A DNA stretch of 32,696 nt from Alphaproteobacteria bacterium (GTDB lineage Bacteria > Pseudomonadota > Alphaproteobacteria > Caulobacterales > Maricaulaceae). The position numbers and the translations under genes are program-made. The DNA is taken from the NCBI GenBank assembly GCA_016124665.1, contig WGNH01000012.1, forward strand, positions 1 to 32,696, written 5' to 3'. The notes beneath the pieces were generated by a model. The model saw only the letters and a program-made list of their open reading frames with translations, was not told the DNA's origin and made no database searches. Every line of letters begins with the position of its first letter. The first letter of the stretch is position 1. This document shows, piece after piece, positions 1 to 8,188 of the stretch.

Positions 1-100
1 CCACCTCATCCTGAGGTGCTCGCGATAGCGAGCCTCGAAGGAGCATTCAAGCCTGCTGCGTGGTTCGAGGCCCGGCTCTGCCGGGCACCTCACCATGAAG
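1..100. repeat. BIME-like intergenic palindromic repeat
   Basis: Nested inverted repeats fill this stretch. CACCTCA/TGAGGTG lies at 2-18 with a 3-base loop, GCTCGC/GCGAGC at 18-33 with a GATA loop, CCTCGAA at 33-39 pairs with TTCGAGG at 64-70, and CCCGGC/GCCGGG lies at 71-85. Read in opposite directions, the two halves share the order TCAT, GAGGTGC, a small hairpin, then GCCTCGAA. The whole is therefore an inverted pair of similar units, as in bacterial BIME/REP elements. It lies downstream of the minus-strand ileS, the usual place for such repeats. Whether it is mobile or only structural cannot be told from one copy. Confidence 0.7.
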
Positions 101-117
101 TAGATCGAGTTTGGGCA

Positions 118-143
118 CCCTCTCCCCGCAAGCGGGGCGAGGG
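118..143. repeat. GC-rich hairpin downstream of ileS
   Basis: CCCCGC at 124-129 pairs with GCGGGG at 132-137 around an AA loop, and the stem continues past one mismatch with CCCTC at 118-122 and GAGGG at 139-143. It lies 34 bases past the ileS stop and could end that transcript, but no T-run follows on the minus strand. It looks more like another dispersed palindromic unit than a standard intrinsic terminator. Confidence 0.5.
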
Positions 144-176
144 GAAAGGCGCGCCGTCTGGAAGGATGAAGCGAGT

Positions 177-3100
177 CTAAGCCTTCTTCACCGACAGCTT
201 TACCGTCTTGCCGGTCAGCTTGGCTTCGGTGAAAAAGGGTTGATTTCCCCTAGCCCTCCCTGTGCCCGTCGATATCTGGAACCCCATAAGGCCATCGGGT
301 AGTTGTGACGGCGTGGCCGGATTTGCAGGAATTCTCGGTAACAATTCCACTGCCAGCGTCTCCGATTTGATCATTTCTCCATGGGCGTCGATCGCCGCGG
401 CCACGTCCGCATCACCATCCACGCCCAGACTGATCCGGTCGGAGACATCCAGATCTGCTTCCTTGCGTGCGGTCTGAACGGCGCGGATGAGATCACGGGC
501 CAGACCCTCGCTTTCCTGATCGGCATCGACCGAGACGTCGAGCACGGCCGCACCGATCTTGTCGAAGGGCTCGGCCGCCGTGCCTTCGGCACTTTCCAGA
601 CGCATCTCGAAATCGCCCTCGCCCAGCGTCTCGCCTGCGACAATAGCGGTGCCATCCTCATTGAGCGTGAAGTCACCCTGGCGGGCGGCCGTCATGACGT
701 CTTTCATCTTCGCGCCAAGACGGCGGCCGATGACCGGATTCACCTTCATCTGCAGCTCGCCATATTTCGACAGGTCTTCGGCAAAAATGACCTCGCGGAC
801 ATTCACCTCTTCGGCGATCAGGCCCCTGAAGGTTTCAAGACTTCCCGCCTCGGGGTGGGCAATGACCAGCGATTTGAGCGGCAGGCGAACGCGCAGACGG
901 AAGCGTTCGCGCACGGCCAGGGTTGCCGAACAGGCTTCGCGGACACGGTCCATCGCCGCGACCAGATCATGGTCCTGCGGAAAGAGACCGGCGGCCGGCC
1001 AGTCCGTCAGATGCACAGAGCGTTCACCGGTCAGGCTCTTGTAGAGCTTTTCCGCGACGATCGGCATCAGCGGTGCGACGATCTGCGAGACCCGCACCAG
1101 AACGGTATAAAGCGTATCAAAGGCCGCAGCCTGTGCGCCGGCATCCTCGCTGCCCCAGAAACGGGCGCGCGAGCGGCGGATATACCAGTTGGTCAGCGCA
1201 TCGGTGAACGCCTTGGTCTCGCGGCAGGCGCCGGGCACATCATAGGCATCCAGGCGCTCGGCCACGACCGCGGCCAGCTCGCCCGTCTTGGTGAGGATGT
1301 ATTTGTCGAGCGCATCGTCAGCTCCGGCCACGAGCTGCGGGGTGCGCTCCTCCAGATTCGCATAGAGCGAAAAGAAGGCATAGGCATTGAGCAGCGGCGC
1401 GATGGCTTCGCGCTGGACCGCGGCCACTTCACGGCCTTCCTTGGGCACCAGAAGATCCCCACCGGTCAGAACCGGCGAGGAGATCAGGAACCAGCGCATC
1501 ACGTCGGAGCCGTATTCATCGAAGAATTCGAGCGGGTCGGGATAATTGCGCAGGCGCTTGGACAGCTTCTGGCGATTTTCGTCGAGCACGACGCCGTGGC
1601 AGATGGCCGATTTGAAGGGCGGGCTATCGAACAGCATCGTGCCCAGCACCATCAGCGTGTAGAACCAGCCGCGCGTCTGGGCGACGTATTCCACAATGAA
1701 ATCGGCCGGGAAATTGGCCTCGAACCAGTCCTTGTTCTCGAACGGGTAATGCACGGCTGCATACGGCATCGAGCCGGATTCAAACCAGCAATCGAAGACA
1801 TCCTCGACGCGGCGCATCATGGATTTTCCGGACGGGTCATCCGGGTTCGGGCGGACCAGATCATCGACATAGGGCCGGTGAAGATCGGTCACTTCGGTGC
1901 CGAAATCGGCCTGCAACTCCTCGATCGAGCCATAGACATCGACGCGCGGATAATTCGGATTGTCCGAAACCCAGACCGGGATCGGTGTGCCCCAGAAACG
2001 CGAGCGCGAGATATTCCAGTCCTGCGCATTGGCCAGCCAGTTGCCGAACAGGCCGTCCTTCACATGCGGCGGTGTCCAGTCGATCTGCTGGTTCAGCTCG
2101 ACCATGCGTTCGCGGAAGCTGGAAACTTCCAGATACCAGGACTCGACCGCCTTGTAGATCAGCGGCTCGTCGGTGCGCCAGCAATGCGGGTAATTGTGGT
2201 CGATCGTGTCATGGCGGATGAGCTTGCCCTCATCCTTGAGGCGCTGGGTGATCGGCTTGTTGGCGTCAAAGACCAGCATGCCTTCATAATCGGGAATAGC
2301 GCTGGTGTATTTCCCCGTGTGATCGACCGGCACGACAACGCCGATCCCGGCCGCCTTGCAGGCCTTGAGGTCATCCTCACCAAAGCCGGGCGCCATGTGG
2401 ACAATGCCGGTGCCATCCTCATCGACGACGAAATCACCCGACAGCACCTGGAAGGCGTTTTCCTGGCCGAGGAAATAATCGAAGGGCGGCGTATAATGCA
2501 GCCCCTTCAGATCAGCGCCCCTGACCTCGCCCAGCTTTTCATAGCCGTCGAGTTCCTTCTTGTATTTTTCCAGGCCATTGGCGGACAGGACGAGCTTGTC
2601 AGCACCGTTTCCCATCACTGCATAGGTGATGTCCTCTCCCACGGCGATGGCGAGGTTGGACGGCAGGGTCCAGGGCGTCGTTGTCCAGATCAGAACGCGC
2701 GCGCCCTCCAGCACGCCAGTGCCATCGGTGAGCGCAAAGGCGACCGTCACCGCCGGGTCGGTACGCATGCGATAGGAATTGTCCAGCCGGGTCTCGAAAT
2801 TCGAGAGCGGGGATTCCACCGCCCAGCTATAGGGCACGACGCGGTAATCCTTGTAGACCAGCCCTTTGTCGTAGAGCTGCTTGAACGCCCAGATGCAGCT
2901 TTCCATGAAGGAGACATCCAGCGTCTTGTAGGCGTTTTCGGTGTCCACCCAGCGGGCCGAGCGGCGGATATATTCCTCCCAGTCCTCGGTATAGCGCAAA
3001 ACCGCCGTCCGGCAGGCGTCGTTGAACTTGTCGATGCCGAGATCCAGCACGGCCTTGCGGCCGGAGACGCCGATCTCCTTTTCCGCCGACAATTCCGCCG

Positions 3101-3380
3101 GCAGACCATGCGTGTCCCAGCCAAAGCGGCGCTCGACTCGCTTGCCTTTCATGGTCTGATAGCGGGGGATGACATCCTTGACGAAGCCGGTCAGCAAATG
3201 GCCATAGTGGGGCAGGCCGTTGGCGAAGGGCGGTCCGTCATAGAAGACGAACTGATCGTTTTCCGGCCGGCTTTCAACCGAGGCTTCAAAGGTCCGGTCT
3301 TCATCCCAGAAACCCAGAATTTCCCTGTCAATCGCCGGCAGGGACAGAGGCGATGGAAGCGGGGGAAATTTGTGTGTCAT
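177..3380 (-). CDS. ileS: isoleucyl-tRNA synthetase, type 2 (IleRS2)
   Basis: Cytoplasmic class I aminoacyl-tRNA synthetase that charges tRNA-Ile with isoleucine. The HIGH signature is HYGH at residues 58-61, followed by the GWDTHGLPAE block, and the KMSKS loop reads KLSKR at 605-609 followed by LRNYPDP. The connective peptide region between them would hold the editing (CP1) domain. At 1067 residues it is longer than the usual bacterial IleRS of about 940. The HYGH signature and the NYPDP segment after the KMSKS loop mark the eukaryote-like IleRS2 group, which as a family is known for low sensitivity to mupirocin. The Met of KMSKR is Leu here. It appears to be transcribed alone, with an aminopeptidase gene 116 bases upstream on the same strand. 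Confidence 0.96.
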   Translation of the reverse strand: MTHKFPPLPSPLSLPAIDREILGFWDEDRTFEASVESRPENDQFVFYDGPPFANGLPHYGHLLTGFVKDVIPRYQTMKGKRVERRFGWDTHGLPAELSAEKEIGVSGRKAVLDLGIDKFNDACRTAVLRYTEDWEEYIRRSARWVDTENAYKTLDVSFMESCIWAFKQLYDKGLVYKDYRVVPYSWAVESPLSNFETRLDNSYRMRTDPAVTVAFALTDGTGVLEGARVLIWTTTPWTLPSNLAIAVGEDITYAVMGNGADKLVLSANGLEKYKKELDGYEKLGEVRGADLKGLHYTPPFDYFLGQENAFQVLSGDFVVDEDGTGIVHMAPGFGEDDLKACKAAGIGVVVPVDHTGKYTSAIPDYEGMLVFDANKPITQRLKDEGKLIRHDTIDHNYPHCWRTDEPLIYKAVESWYLEVSSFRERMVELNQQIDWTPPHVKDGLFGNWLANAQDWNISRSRFWGTPIPVWVSDNPNYPRVDVYGSIEELQADFGTEVTDLHRPYVDDLVRPNPDDPSGKSMMRRVEDVFDCWFESGSMPYAAVHYPFENKDWFEANFPADFIVEYVAQTRGWFYTLMVLGTMLFDSPPFKSAICHGVVLDENRQKLSKRLRNYPDPLEFFDEYGSDVMRWFLISSPVLTGGDLLVPKEGREVAAVQREAIAPLLNAYAFFSLYANLEERTPQLVAGADDALDKYILTKTGELAAVVAERLDAYDVPGACRETKAFTDALTNWYIRRSRARFWGSEDAGAQAAAFDTLYTVLVRVSQIVAPLMPIVAEKLYKSLTGERSVHLTDWPAAGLFPQDHDLVAAMDRVREACSATLAVRERFRLRVRLPLKSLVIAHPEAGSLETFRGLIAEEVNVREVIFAEDLSKYGELQMKVNPVIGRRLGAKMKDVMTAARQGDFTLNEDGTAIVAGETLGEGDFEMRLESAEGTAAEPFDKIGAAVLDVSVDADQESEGLARDLIRAVQTARKEADLDVSDRISLGVDGDADVAAAIDAHGEMIKSETLAVELLPRIPANPATPSQLPDGLMGFQISTGTGRARGNQPFFTEAKLTGKTVKLSVKKA

Positions 3381-3439
3381 GGTGAATACCGTTGGGTAAG
3401 GGCTGAAGCGGGCTTGATTCCACTCTTTGCAGACGAGAA

Positions 3440-3468
3440 CAAGCCGCGCTGCTGTACAGCGCGGCTTG
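3440..3468 (-). terminator. hairpin after the aminopeptidase gene
   Basis: A perfect 12-bp stem (CAAGCCGCGCTG at 3440-3451, complement at 3457-3468) encloses a 5-base loop. It lies 29 bases past the aminopeptidase stop on the minus strand. The bases that follow on that strand are only moderately T-rich (TTCTCGTCT), so termination is likely but not of the strongest type. It would separate this gene from ileS downstream. Confidence 0.65.
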
Positions 3469-3496
3469 CCGATTTAGGAAGTTTTGGCGGTGAATA

Positions 3497-5014
3497 CTAG
3501 TCGCGGGCTTCTTCCTGACGGGCAATGGCATCGAACAGGCGAACGCCCCATCCAATGCCGCCCTCGGGTGTGGTCGGCGTCGAGGAAAACGCCCAGCCGA
3601 CACTCGCCATGTCGATATGGGCCCATCGTGTTGTTTCATCGACGAATGTTCCGATGACCTGTGCGCCGATACCGGCCCCGGCGCCATCGCCGCCGGTATT
3701 GCGGATGTCGGCGACCGGCGACCGGATATCCTCGGCGTAAGAGGGATGCAAAGGCAGGCGCCAGAGCCCCTCACCCACTGAGTCACCTGCCTCAAGGACT
3801 TGCTGCGCCACATCATCATGACGCGAGAACAGGCCGGCATATTCCTGACCCAGTGCCACCCGCACCGAGCCGGTCAGTGTGGCGATGTCGATCATCAGGG
3901 AGGGATTGTACTGGTCCTGGGTGTAGCGGACCGCGTCCGCAAGAATCAGACGGCCTTCGGCATCGGTGGAGAAGATCTCGATGGTCTGGCCCGAGATGGT
4001 CGTGACGATATCGCCAGGCCGCTGGGCCGTGCCCGAAGGCATGTTCTCGACCAGCGGCGCGACGGCAATGGCGTTGACGACGGCATCACGGCGGGCCAAT
4101 GCGAGCACGGCGGCCACCGAGGCTGAGGCGCCGGCAAGATCGTATTTCATACGCCACATGCCGTCATTGCCCTTGATCGAGATGCCGCCCGTATCGAAGG
4201 TGACGCCCTTGCCAACGAAAGCGATTGGCGCGGTGCCGCTGTCACCGCCGGTATATTCGACGATCAACAGGCGGGGTGGCCGTGCAGACCCTTGCCCAAC
4301 GCCGAGAATGGCGCCCATGCCCAGCGCCTCCATGGCGGCAACATCGAGCACGCGGATGTTGACATTGCGCTCGCCGGCAAAGGCTGCCCGGGTGCGTTCG
4401 ACGAAAACTTCCGGATAGACCTCATTTCCCGGTGCATTGATCATGTCCCGGGCAAAGGCGGTCGCCTCGATGATCGGCGCATGACTGGCCTCGAAGGCCG
4501 CCCTCATACCGTCCGGGTCGGTGACATGAAAATTCAATACCGGCTCATAATCCGGGGCGTCCGACAGATAGCGGTCGAACCGGTATCCGCCGAGCCCCGC
4601 TCCAAGTGCGATGCTGAGGGCCACCGGTTCGCCCAGTGGATCCGGCCAGATCACAGACAGGGCGGTTTCCCCGCTGCGGGAGAGATTGATGAGTTCTCCG
4701 CCGAGGGTTTCGGCGGCGGCCCGGTCGAGACCGTCTGTGCCAACGGCAATAATCCGGTCGAACGGGCCGACCGCATAGAGCGTCGTCATGGCCCCGGCTT
4801 CTCCGGTAAAGTCCGCGGCCGAGAGGGCCCGGGACATGTAGGCAGCATCCTCCGGCGTCAGTCCCGATTCCGGAATGTTCAGATCACTGCCAACCGGAAT
4901 CACGAGGATTCCGGCCTCCGGCAGATCGGTTGACTGAAATACGATATCCGCGGCCTGGCTGGCAGCGCCGAGCGAAAGGGATGCGGCAAAACCCGCGATC
5001 AAGCGAACAAGCAT
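3497..5014 (-). CDS. secreted M17 leucyl aminopeptidase
   Basis: Zinc/manganese-dependent exopeptidase that removes N-terminal residues from peptides. The M17 core is clear: Lys269 in GKGVTFDTGG, Lys281 in the SIK motif, then KYDLAGAS, and STDAEGRL at 349-356 (NTDAEGRL in most family members). The length of 505 residues fits the family. The first 22 residues form a signal peptide (LIAGFAASLSLGAASQA), so this copy probably works in the periplasm, whereas classical PepA is cytoplasmic. The ATG has a strong ribosome site, GGGGAGG, six bases upstream. The gene is divergent from the esterase gene and followed by a hairpin. I leave out a symbol because pepA normally names the cytoplasmic enzyme. 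Confidence 0.92.
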   Translation of the reverse strand: MLVRLIAGFAASLSLGAASQAADIVFQSTDLPEAGILVIPVGSDLNIPESGLTPEDAAYMSRALSAADFTGEAGAMTTLYAVGPFDRIIAVGTDGLDRAAAETLGGELINLSRSGETALSVIWPDPLGEPVALSIALGAGLGGYRFDRYLSDAPDYEPVLNFHVTDPDGMRAAFEASHAPIIEATAFARDMINAPGNEVYPEVFVERTRAAFAGERNVNIRVLDVAAMEALGMGAILGVGQGSARPPRLLIVEYTGGDSGTAPIAFVGKGVTFDTGGISIKGNDGMWRMKYDLAGASASVAAVLALARRDAVVNAIAVAPLVENMPSGTAQRPGDIVTTISGQTIEIFSTDAEGRLILADAVRYTQDQYNPSLMIDIATLTGSVRVALGQEYAGLFSRHDDVAQQVLEAGDSVGEGLWRLPLHPSYAEDIRSPVADIRNTGGDGAGAGIGAQVIGTFVDETTRWAHIDMASVGWAFSSTPTTPEGGIGWGVRLFDAIARQEEARD

Positions 5015-5105
5015 GTAAACCTCCCCAAAGTCTTTATTGCGAAGGAAGTTAGGAGCAGCCTACAGTCCGGCAAGTGACAAATCCGAAAGAAAGCCGTCAG
5101 AGACC

Positions 5106-6026
5106 ATGACCCTGGAGCATATTCCACCGCGCCGCGGTTTCCGGTTCCGCACCTGGCTGGCCCGCCGCATGGCGCGCAAGGCCTCGCTGGGGCTCAGCCC
5201 CGATGTGGAAATGGCCACCGGCCGCAAGATCATGGATTCGGCCGGCGACCGCATTCCGATGGACAGATCGGTGGTCTATGCCGACGTTCAGCTGGCGGGG
5301 CTCAGAACGCTGGTCTTCGGGCCGAAAACGCCGCGCGAGGGTCAACTGCTCTATCTGCATGGCGGCGGCTATTGCCGCGGGTCGGCCTATAGTCACCGGC
5401 CTTTCATTTCGCGGCTGGCCGCCGCGCTGAACATGAAAACCCGCGCACCGGACTACCGGCTGGCACCCGAACATCCCTGCCCGGCGGCTGTGGAGGATGC
5501 GCTCGCCGCCTATCGTGACATGCGCAAGGGCATGGATGGCCCGGTCATCGTTGCGGGCGATTCGGCGGGCGGCGGGTTGGCACTGGCGCTGACGCTGCGG
5601 CTGAAGGAATTGGGCGAGGGCCTGCCCGATGCGCTGATCCTCTATTCGCCGTGGGCTGATCTGACGGTCAGCGGCGAAAATGTCGCGGCGAAGGATGCGG
5701 TCGATCCGCTTCTGCGGGCACACTGGCTGAGCGAAGCGGCAGACCTCTACGGCGCGGAGCTGGGCCTGGACCATCCTTTATGTTCACCGCTATTTGCCGA
5801 CTTCACCGGATTTCCACCAACCCTCATCCAGACCGGCACGGATGAGGTCCTGCTCGATGACACGACACGGCTGGCCGGGCGGATGGAACAGGCGGGTGTG
5901 GACGTCACCTGCGAGCTCTGGGACGGGCTCTGGCACGTTTTTCCGCTGTTCCAGCCGCTCTTGCCGGAAGGCCGGACCGCCAACCGGCGCGCCCGTGCCT
6001 GGCTGGATGAGCGGCTCGTCAGCTAG
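5106..6026 (+). CDS. alpha/beta hydrolase of the hormone-sensitive lipase family
   Basis: Predicted cytoplasmic carboxylesterase of 306 residues. It has the HSL oxyanion motif HGGG at 85-88, the nucleophile elbow GDSAG with Ser153, Asp246 in GTDEVLLDD, and His277 in LWHVF, giving a complete catalytic triad. These features place it with bacterial HSL-type (family IV) esterases, which usually act on short-chain esters; its true substrate is unknown. An upstream TTG at 5037 is in frame, but the residues it would add are polar and unlike the family, so the ATG at 5106 is preferred. Its stop overlaps the end of the opposing P450 gene by four bases, so the two transcripts converge. Confidence 0.9.
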   Translation: MTLEHIPPRRGFRFRTWLARRMARKASLGLSPDVEMATGRKIMDSAGDRIPMDRSVVYADVQLAGLRTLVFGPKTPREGQLLYLHGGGYCRGSAYSHRPFISRLAAALNMKTRAPDYRLAPEHPCPAAVEDALAAYRDMRKGMDGPVIVAGDSAGGGLALALTLRLKELGEGLPDALILYSPWADLTVSGENVAAKDAVDPLLRAHWLSEAADLYGAELGLDHPLCSPLFADFTGFPPTLIQTGTDEVLLDDTTRLAGRMEQAGVDVTCELWDGLWHVFPLFQPLLPEGRTANRRARAWLDERLVS

Positions 6027-7285
6027 GCTGTTTCCAGCTCCATCTTCACCGGCAGGTGTTTGATACCGCCTACGAAATGGGAGTGATTGAATTCCGGCGC
6101 ATCGGTGAGCTCGATGGATTTCACGCGGGCGGCCAGCTGTTTGAGGAAAGCAGCGTTTTCCTGGCGGGCGAGATGCATGCCGAGGCAGATATGCGCACCA
6201 TGCCCGAAAGAGGCGTGGCGGGTCGACAGGTCGCGATGCGGGTTGAACGTATCGGGATCGTGGAAGACGGCCTCGTCGCGGCTGCCCGACGGAAACCACA
6301 GCATCAGTGTATCGCCTGCATGGAATTGATGGCCACCGATCCTGATGTCTTCGGTCGCCGTGCGCAGGAAATGCCGCACGGGTGAGGCCAGGCGGATTGA
6401 TTCCTCGACAATCTTTGGGGCCATTGCGTCCGGGTCGGCCTTGAGCTCGGCCAGCACGTCCGGGTTCTGCGCCAGGTGCCAGATCGCTTCGGACAGGGAA
6501 AAGCTGGTCGTGTCATGCCCGGCTGTGGCCGTGATGATATAGTAGCCCAGCTGTTCGGCCTCGCCGATGGGTTCGCCATCGATCTCGGCATTGGCGATGA
6601 CGCTGGCAAGGTCATCGCGGGGCCTGGCTTTCCGGTCCGCCGTCAGCGCCGTGAAATAGGCGTAGAATTCCATAAAGGTATTGATGATACCGGCGGTGAC
6701 TTCTTCCTGCGTTTTTTCGTCCGCCGAGACATCCGGGTCTTCCGGCGAGAACAGCTCCTGTGTGAGCTTCAGCATTTTCGGATAATCGTCCGACGGGATG
6801 CCCATCGCCGCCATGATGACGCGCAAAGGGTATTCGAGCGCAATATCCTGGGCAAAATCACATACGCCTCCCGCAGCCGCCAGTCTTTCCAGCGCGGTGT
6901 CCGCCGAAGCGTCCATTGCCCCCTGGAGGCGGGCGAGATTCTTCGGCATGAACCAGCCTTGCGTCAGCATGCGCAGGGGCGGATGTTCCGGCTTGTCGAT
7001 GGAGACCAGGCTCTTGATGATATGCACCGTACCGCCGGTGAATTCCCGGAGCCTTTCCTCCCGCTCGGTAGGCATCAGCACCATGCGGGGCGCGACGATG
7101 AAGCTGTCTGTATTTTTCTCCACCTCGAAAATGTCGGCATGACGCGTGATATGCCAGAGATCGATATAGCCGTCCTTGCGGTTGAAGCAGATCGGCTCAT
7201 TGGCGCGCAATTCCGCCAGGATCCGCAGATTGGCGGTCCGGTCCCCCCATGACTTTGCCTGATAAAGCGGATCAATCTTGCCCAA
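6023..7285 (-). CDS. cytochrome P450
   Basis: Soluble bacterial heme monooxygenase of 420 residues. The I-helix oxygen-binding motif reads TATAGHDTTS, the K-helix ExxR is EESIR, and the heme-ligand loop is FGHGAHICLG with Cys367 as the iron ligand. There is no membrane anchor, so it would need a separate ferredoxin and reductase, which are not encoded nearby. The start is a TTG, supported by AGGGGAG six bases before it and a normal family N-terminus (WGDRTANLRILAELRANEP). The convergent gene is an esterase. The substrate cannot be read from sequence; small terpenoids, fatty acids or steroids are all possible for this class. Confidence 0.95.
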   Translation of the reverse strand: MGKIDPLYQAKSWGDRTANLRILAELRANEPICFNRKDGYIDLWHITRHADIFEVEKNTDSFIVAPRMVLMPTEREERLREFTGGTVHIIKSLVSIDKPEHPPLRMLTQGWFMPKNLARLQGAMDASADTALERLAAAGGVCDFAQDIALEYPLRVIMAAMGIPSDDYPKMLKLTQELFSPEDPDVSADEKTQEEVTAGIINTFMEFYAYFTALTADRKARPRDDLASVIANAEIDGEPIGEAEQLGYYIITATAGHDTTSFSLSEAIWHLAQNPDVLAELKADPDAMAPKIVEESIRLASPVRHFLRTATEDIRIGGHQFHAGDTLMLWFPSGSRDEAVFHDPDTFNPHRDLSTRHASFGHGAHICLGMHLARQENAAFLKQLAARVKSIELTDAPEFNHSHFVGGIKHLPVKMELETA

Positions 7286-7480
7286 TTTTCACTCCCCTGG
7301 CGACCGGTCTGCTATCGGGGAGAGTAAAGTAAACGCTGTTCATTTCCAGCCGGGTGACTGTCACTGGCGGTGCCTGTCCGCTGCCTGAATTGAAAGTGAA
7401 CGCAAGCCTCACATCCCGGTCAGACACAAACAGGCATGTTGCCCACTGACTTGATCACGCCAACACGAAAGGAGCCTGTC

Positions 7481-8005
7481 ATGTCACGCATAACAACGAA
7501 ACTTCTGGTCTCCGCCGCTGCTCTGGCCGCGATCACGGCCGGATCGGCCAGTGCTGCTGATTGCGCGCTTGATGTGCGCCATTCCGGCGATGGCAGCGGT
7601 TTTCTGACCGCCAGCGCTGCTGCGGACCGCCCCGGCCATTGGGAAATGACCGCCTATCAGATCACGCCGACCGGTTATCTGGACATGTCACAATCCGGCC
7701 AGGTCCGCCCGAGCCGCTACATGTCGACCCTGACGCGCAATTATCTGACAACGATGTATCGCGGCCCGGCCCGCAATGGTCCGGAATCTCCGTTTGGCGT
7801 CCGTCCGCAGAATGAGCGCCTGAATGAAGGCGCCTATGGTGTGGATGTGTCGGTCGCCGCAGAATTGCGGGTTTATGACAGCGCCGGGCGCCTGGTCTGC
7901 CAGGACGGCATCAATCAACAGGCCATGCCGGCGACACCCCCGCGCGGCCGCGCCTATCTGCCGCTCAATACACAGCGCCTGACCTTTTCGCGCTTCAACT
8001 ACTAG
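7481..8005 (+). CDS. secreted CsgH-like curli-associated protein
   Basis: Exported protein of 174 residues with a clear signal peptide (KLLVSAAALAAITAGSASA) and mature start ADCAL. The segment with PGHWEMTAYQ and MSQSGQV resembles the strand pattern of CsgH/CsgC-type curli chaperones, small beta-sandwich proteins that hold back premature amyloid formation. This is a family-level resemblance, not a proven match. The C-terminal half, containing RMxxRG-type prolyl and aromatic residues, is longer than typical CsgH. The ATG at 7481 has AAAGGAG upstream and gives a proper signal peptide; the in-frame ATG at 7436 does not. The next gene in the same direction encodes a curlin, which supports the role, but a strong terminator separates the two. 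Confidence 0.55.
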   Translation: MSRITTKLLVSAAALAAITAGSASAADCALDVRHSGDGSGFLTASAAADRPGHWEMTAYQITPTGYLDMSQSGQVRPSRYMSTLTRNYLTTMYRGPARNGPESPFGVRPQNERLNEGAYGVDVSVAAELRVYDSAGRLVCQDGINQQAMPATPPRGRAYLPLNTQRLTFSRFNY

Positions 8006-8031
8006 ATTCTCTTTCCCTCCTGAAGACCTCA

Positions 8032-8061
8032 CGCCCGGCCCCGAGCCGGGCGTTTTCTTTT
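8032..8061 (+). terminator. intrinsic terminator after the CsgH-like gene
   Basis: CGCCCGGC at 8032-8039 pairs with GCCGGGCG at 8045-8052, followed directly by TTTTCTTTT. This is a classic Rho-independent terminator. It lies between the CsgH-like gene and the curlin gene, so the curlin must have its own promoter. Confidence 0.9.
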
Positions 8062-8081
8062 GAGCTCATTTCTGTAGCTGA

Positions 8082-8094
8082 ATTCATCATGAAT
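8082..8094. promoter_or_regulatory. palindrome in the curlin upstream region
   Basis: ATTCATCATGAAT is a perfect 6-1-6 palindrome about 95 bases before the curlin ATG, in the short AT-richer stretch between the preceding terminator and the curlin gene. Its size and place suit an operator for a dimeric regulator. No regulator can be named. Confidence 0.3.
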
Positions 8095-8188
8095 ACTGCG
8101 CTCAGGATCGCCTCATACCGGTTCGTCTAGACAGGAGACATAGCCGGTCAAGCAATTCCGCACCGGCCCGTTTGACAGGAGATACAAA

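Noticed and set aside
381-3500. A 1039-codon open frame on the plus strand opposite ileS
   Set aside because: It is the antisense shadow of a clear isoleucyl-tRNA synthetase in GC-rich DNA; the translation is low in hydrophobic structure and has no recognisable domain.
5037-5105. TTG start for the esterase
   Set aside because: The added 23 residues are polar and atypical; the ATG at 5106 gives the usual family length.
8130-8182. Duplicate ACAGGAGA sites as a leader peptide ribosome site
   Set aside because: The first copy is not followed by a start codon at a workable distance, so no leader ORF is supported.
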